Assembly: GCA_964625615.1 (NCBI GenBank)
Contig: CAZVDU010000191.1
Span: 1 to 6,807, forward strand
DNA length: 6,807 nt
From: M269 sp964625615
Lineage (GTDB): Bacteria; Pseudomonadota; Gammaproteobacteria; Enterobacterales; Alteromonadaceae
Direction: 5' to 3'
Position 1 is the stretch's first letter; each line of letters opens with the position of its first letter. A program made the position numbers and the translations under genes. This document shows, one piece after another, positions 6,202-6,807 of this stretch. The notes beneath the pieces were generated by a model. The model was given only the letters and a program-made list of their open reading frames with translations, was not told the origin of the DNA and did not search any database.

Positions 6202-6741
6202 ATGAAAAAAAATCAGGTTTCGATCGGGTTATATAACCCCAAAAGCCCAAGTAACGTAGGTTCAGTTCTCCGAGCTGCAGGTTGCTATGATGTTGATCGA
6301 GTATTCTATTCAGGCAATCGATTTGACAATGCCGCTAAGTACCAAACAGATACAAAAAACATTAGATCCAAAACCCCGTTGCGGGGTGTTGAATGTTTGG
6401 TTGGTGATGTGAAGAAAGGCGAGCTATGGCAAAATAAGGCCACTAAGCCAACTATCATATGTGTTGAGCTCGTTGAAGGTGCTACAGCCCTTCCTCAATT
6501 TGAACACCCAGAAAATGCTTATTATTTGTTTGGACCAGAAGATGGTACCTTGCCACAAAGTGTTATAGATCAAGCAGATGCAGTAGTTTACATTCCAACT
6601 GTAGGTTGTATGAATTTAGCAGCGACAGTAAATGTCCTGCTATACGACAGGTTAGCAAAGTCGTATGAAAAGATAGATGACAATGCACGTATTATTGCTA
6701 GTCGAGACACTAATAACAGAACGGTTTTTAATCAAAAATAG
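6202..6741 (+). CDS. SpoU/TrmH-family RNA 2'-O-methyltransferase
   Basis: Predicted cytoplasmic SPOUT methyltransferase, 179 aa, that would transfer a methyl group from S-adenosylmethionine to a ribose 2'-OH in tRNA or rRNA. The three SpoU motifs appear in order. Motif 1 is NPKSPSNVGSVLRAAGCY (12-29), with the conserved Asn18 and Arg24. Motif 2 is YYLFGPEDGTLP (107-118). Motif 3 is IPTVGCMNLAATVNVLLYDRL (131-151), with the conserved Asn138. Motifs 2 and 3 build the trefoil-knot cofactor site. It is a stand-alone catalytic domain without the N-terminal RNA-binding domain of RlmB, and its FGPEDGTLP/TVGCMNLAA variants differ from the TrmL (YibK) pattern I know, so I give no gene symbol or target. 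The ATG has only a weak Shine-Dalgarno (AAGTAA, ~12 nt upstream). It is divergent from the receptor and likely functionally unrelated to haem uptake. Confidence 0.9.
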   Translation: MKKNQVSIGLYNPKSPSNVGSVLRAAGCYDVDRVFYSGNRFDNAAKYQTDTKNIRSKTPLRGVECLVGDVKKGELWQNKATKPTIICVELVEGATALPQFEHPENAYYLFGPEDGTLPQSVIDQADAVVYIPTVGCMNLAATVNVLLYDRLAKSYEKIDDNARIIASRDTNNRTVFNQK

Positions 6742-6780
6742 GGATACAGGATAGTCACGAGCTTTTAGCTAGAATTCACC

Positions 6781-6786
6781 TATAAT
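6781..6786 (+). promoter_or_regulatory. Possible -10 element for a gene beyond the right edge
   Basis: A perfect TATAAT is followed by a GC-rich CTCTCGGGC. It lies 39 bp after the methyltransferase stop, and the window ends before any following gene. No good -35 hexamer is found 16-18 bp upstream, nor an extended -10 TG. The GC-rich stretch after the hexamer resembles the discriminator of growth-rate-controlled promoters, but this is only suggestive. Confidence 0.3.
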
Positions 6787-6807
6787 CTCTCGGGCTTAAA
6801 GCGCACT

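Noticed and set aside
6752..6772. AGCT-TTT-AGCT hairpin after the methyltransferase gene as a terminator.
   Set aside because: A 4-bp stem without a following T-run is too weak.

Overview
The window carries a compact haem-iron acquisition locus from what looks like a marine-type gammaproteobacterium (Alteromonadales- or Vibrio-like; inferred from gene content, moderate-to-low GC and a classical Fur box, not from any database match). Most of it lies on the minus strand and reads from right to left. A TonB-dependent haem/haemoglobin receptor (3899-5968) comes first, followed by a periplasmic haem-binding protein (hmuT), an inner-membrane permease (hmuU), an ATPase (hmuV) and a HugZ/HutZ-family haem-degrading protein (200-985). 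Together they give a full route: capture at the outer membrane, periplasmic transfer, ATP-driven import, then ring opening in the cytoplasm to release iron.

Upstream of the receptor, at 6072-6086, is a near-perfect Fur box (TGATAAC-A-ATTATCA). It sits at the exact centre of a longer 37-bp imperfect palindrome (6061-6097). This is the obvious iron switch for the receptor and, if transcription reads through the 190-bp gap before hmuT, for the whole cluster.

The least expected part is the gap between receptor and hmuT. On the minus strand it holds a 12-codon ORF with a strong Shine-Dalgarno sequence (3794-3832). Its stop overlaps the ATG of a 36-codon ORF (3691-3801) that encodes a probable single-span membrane peptide, and the end of that ORF overlaps the hmuT start. 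hmuT, hmuU, hmuV and hugZ then follow with gaps of 0 and 6 nt and an 8-nt overlap, so the block looks like one translationally coupled chain. I do not recognise either small ORF.

The flanks are unrelated. At the left edge (1-122, plus strand) is the C-terminal end of a MacB/FtsX-type ABC permease, convergent with hugZ. At the right (6202-6741, plus strand), divergent from the receptor, is a SpoU/TrmH-family RNA methyltransferase. A possible -10 element for a gene beyond the window lies near the right edge. No tonB/exbBD, hutX, hutW, hemP, tRNA, rRNA, mobile element or CRISPR array is visible. No intergenic stretch exceeds 300 bases.
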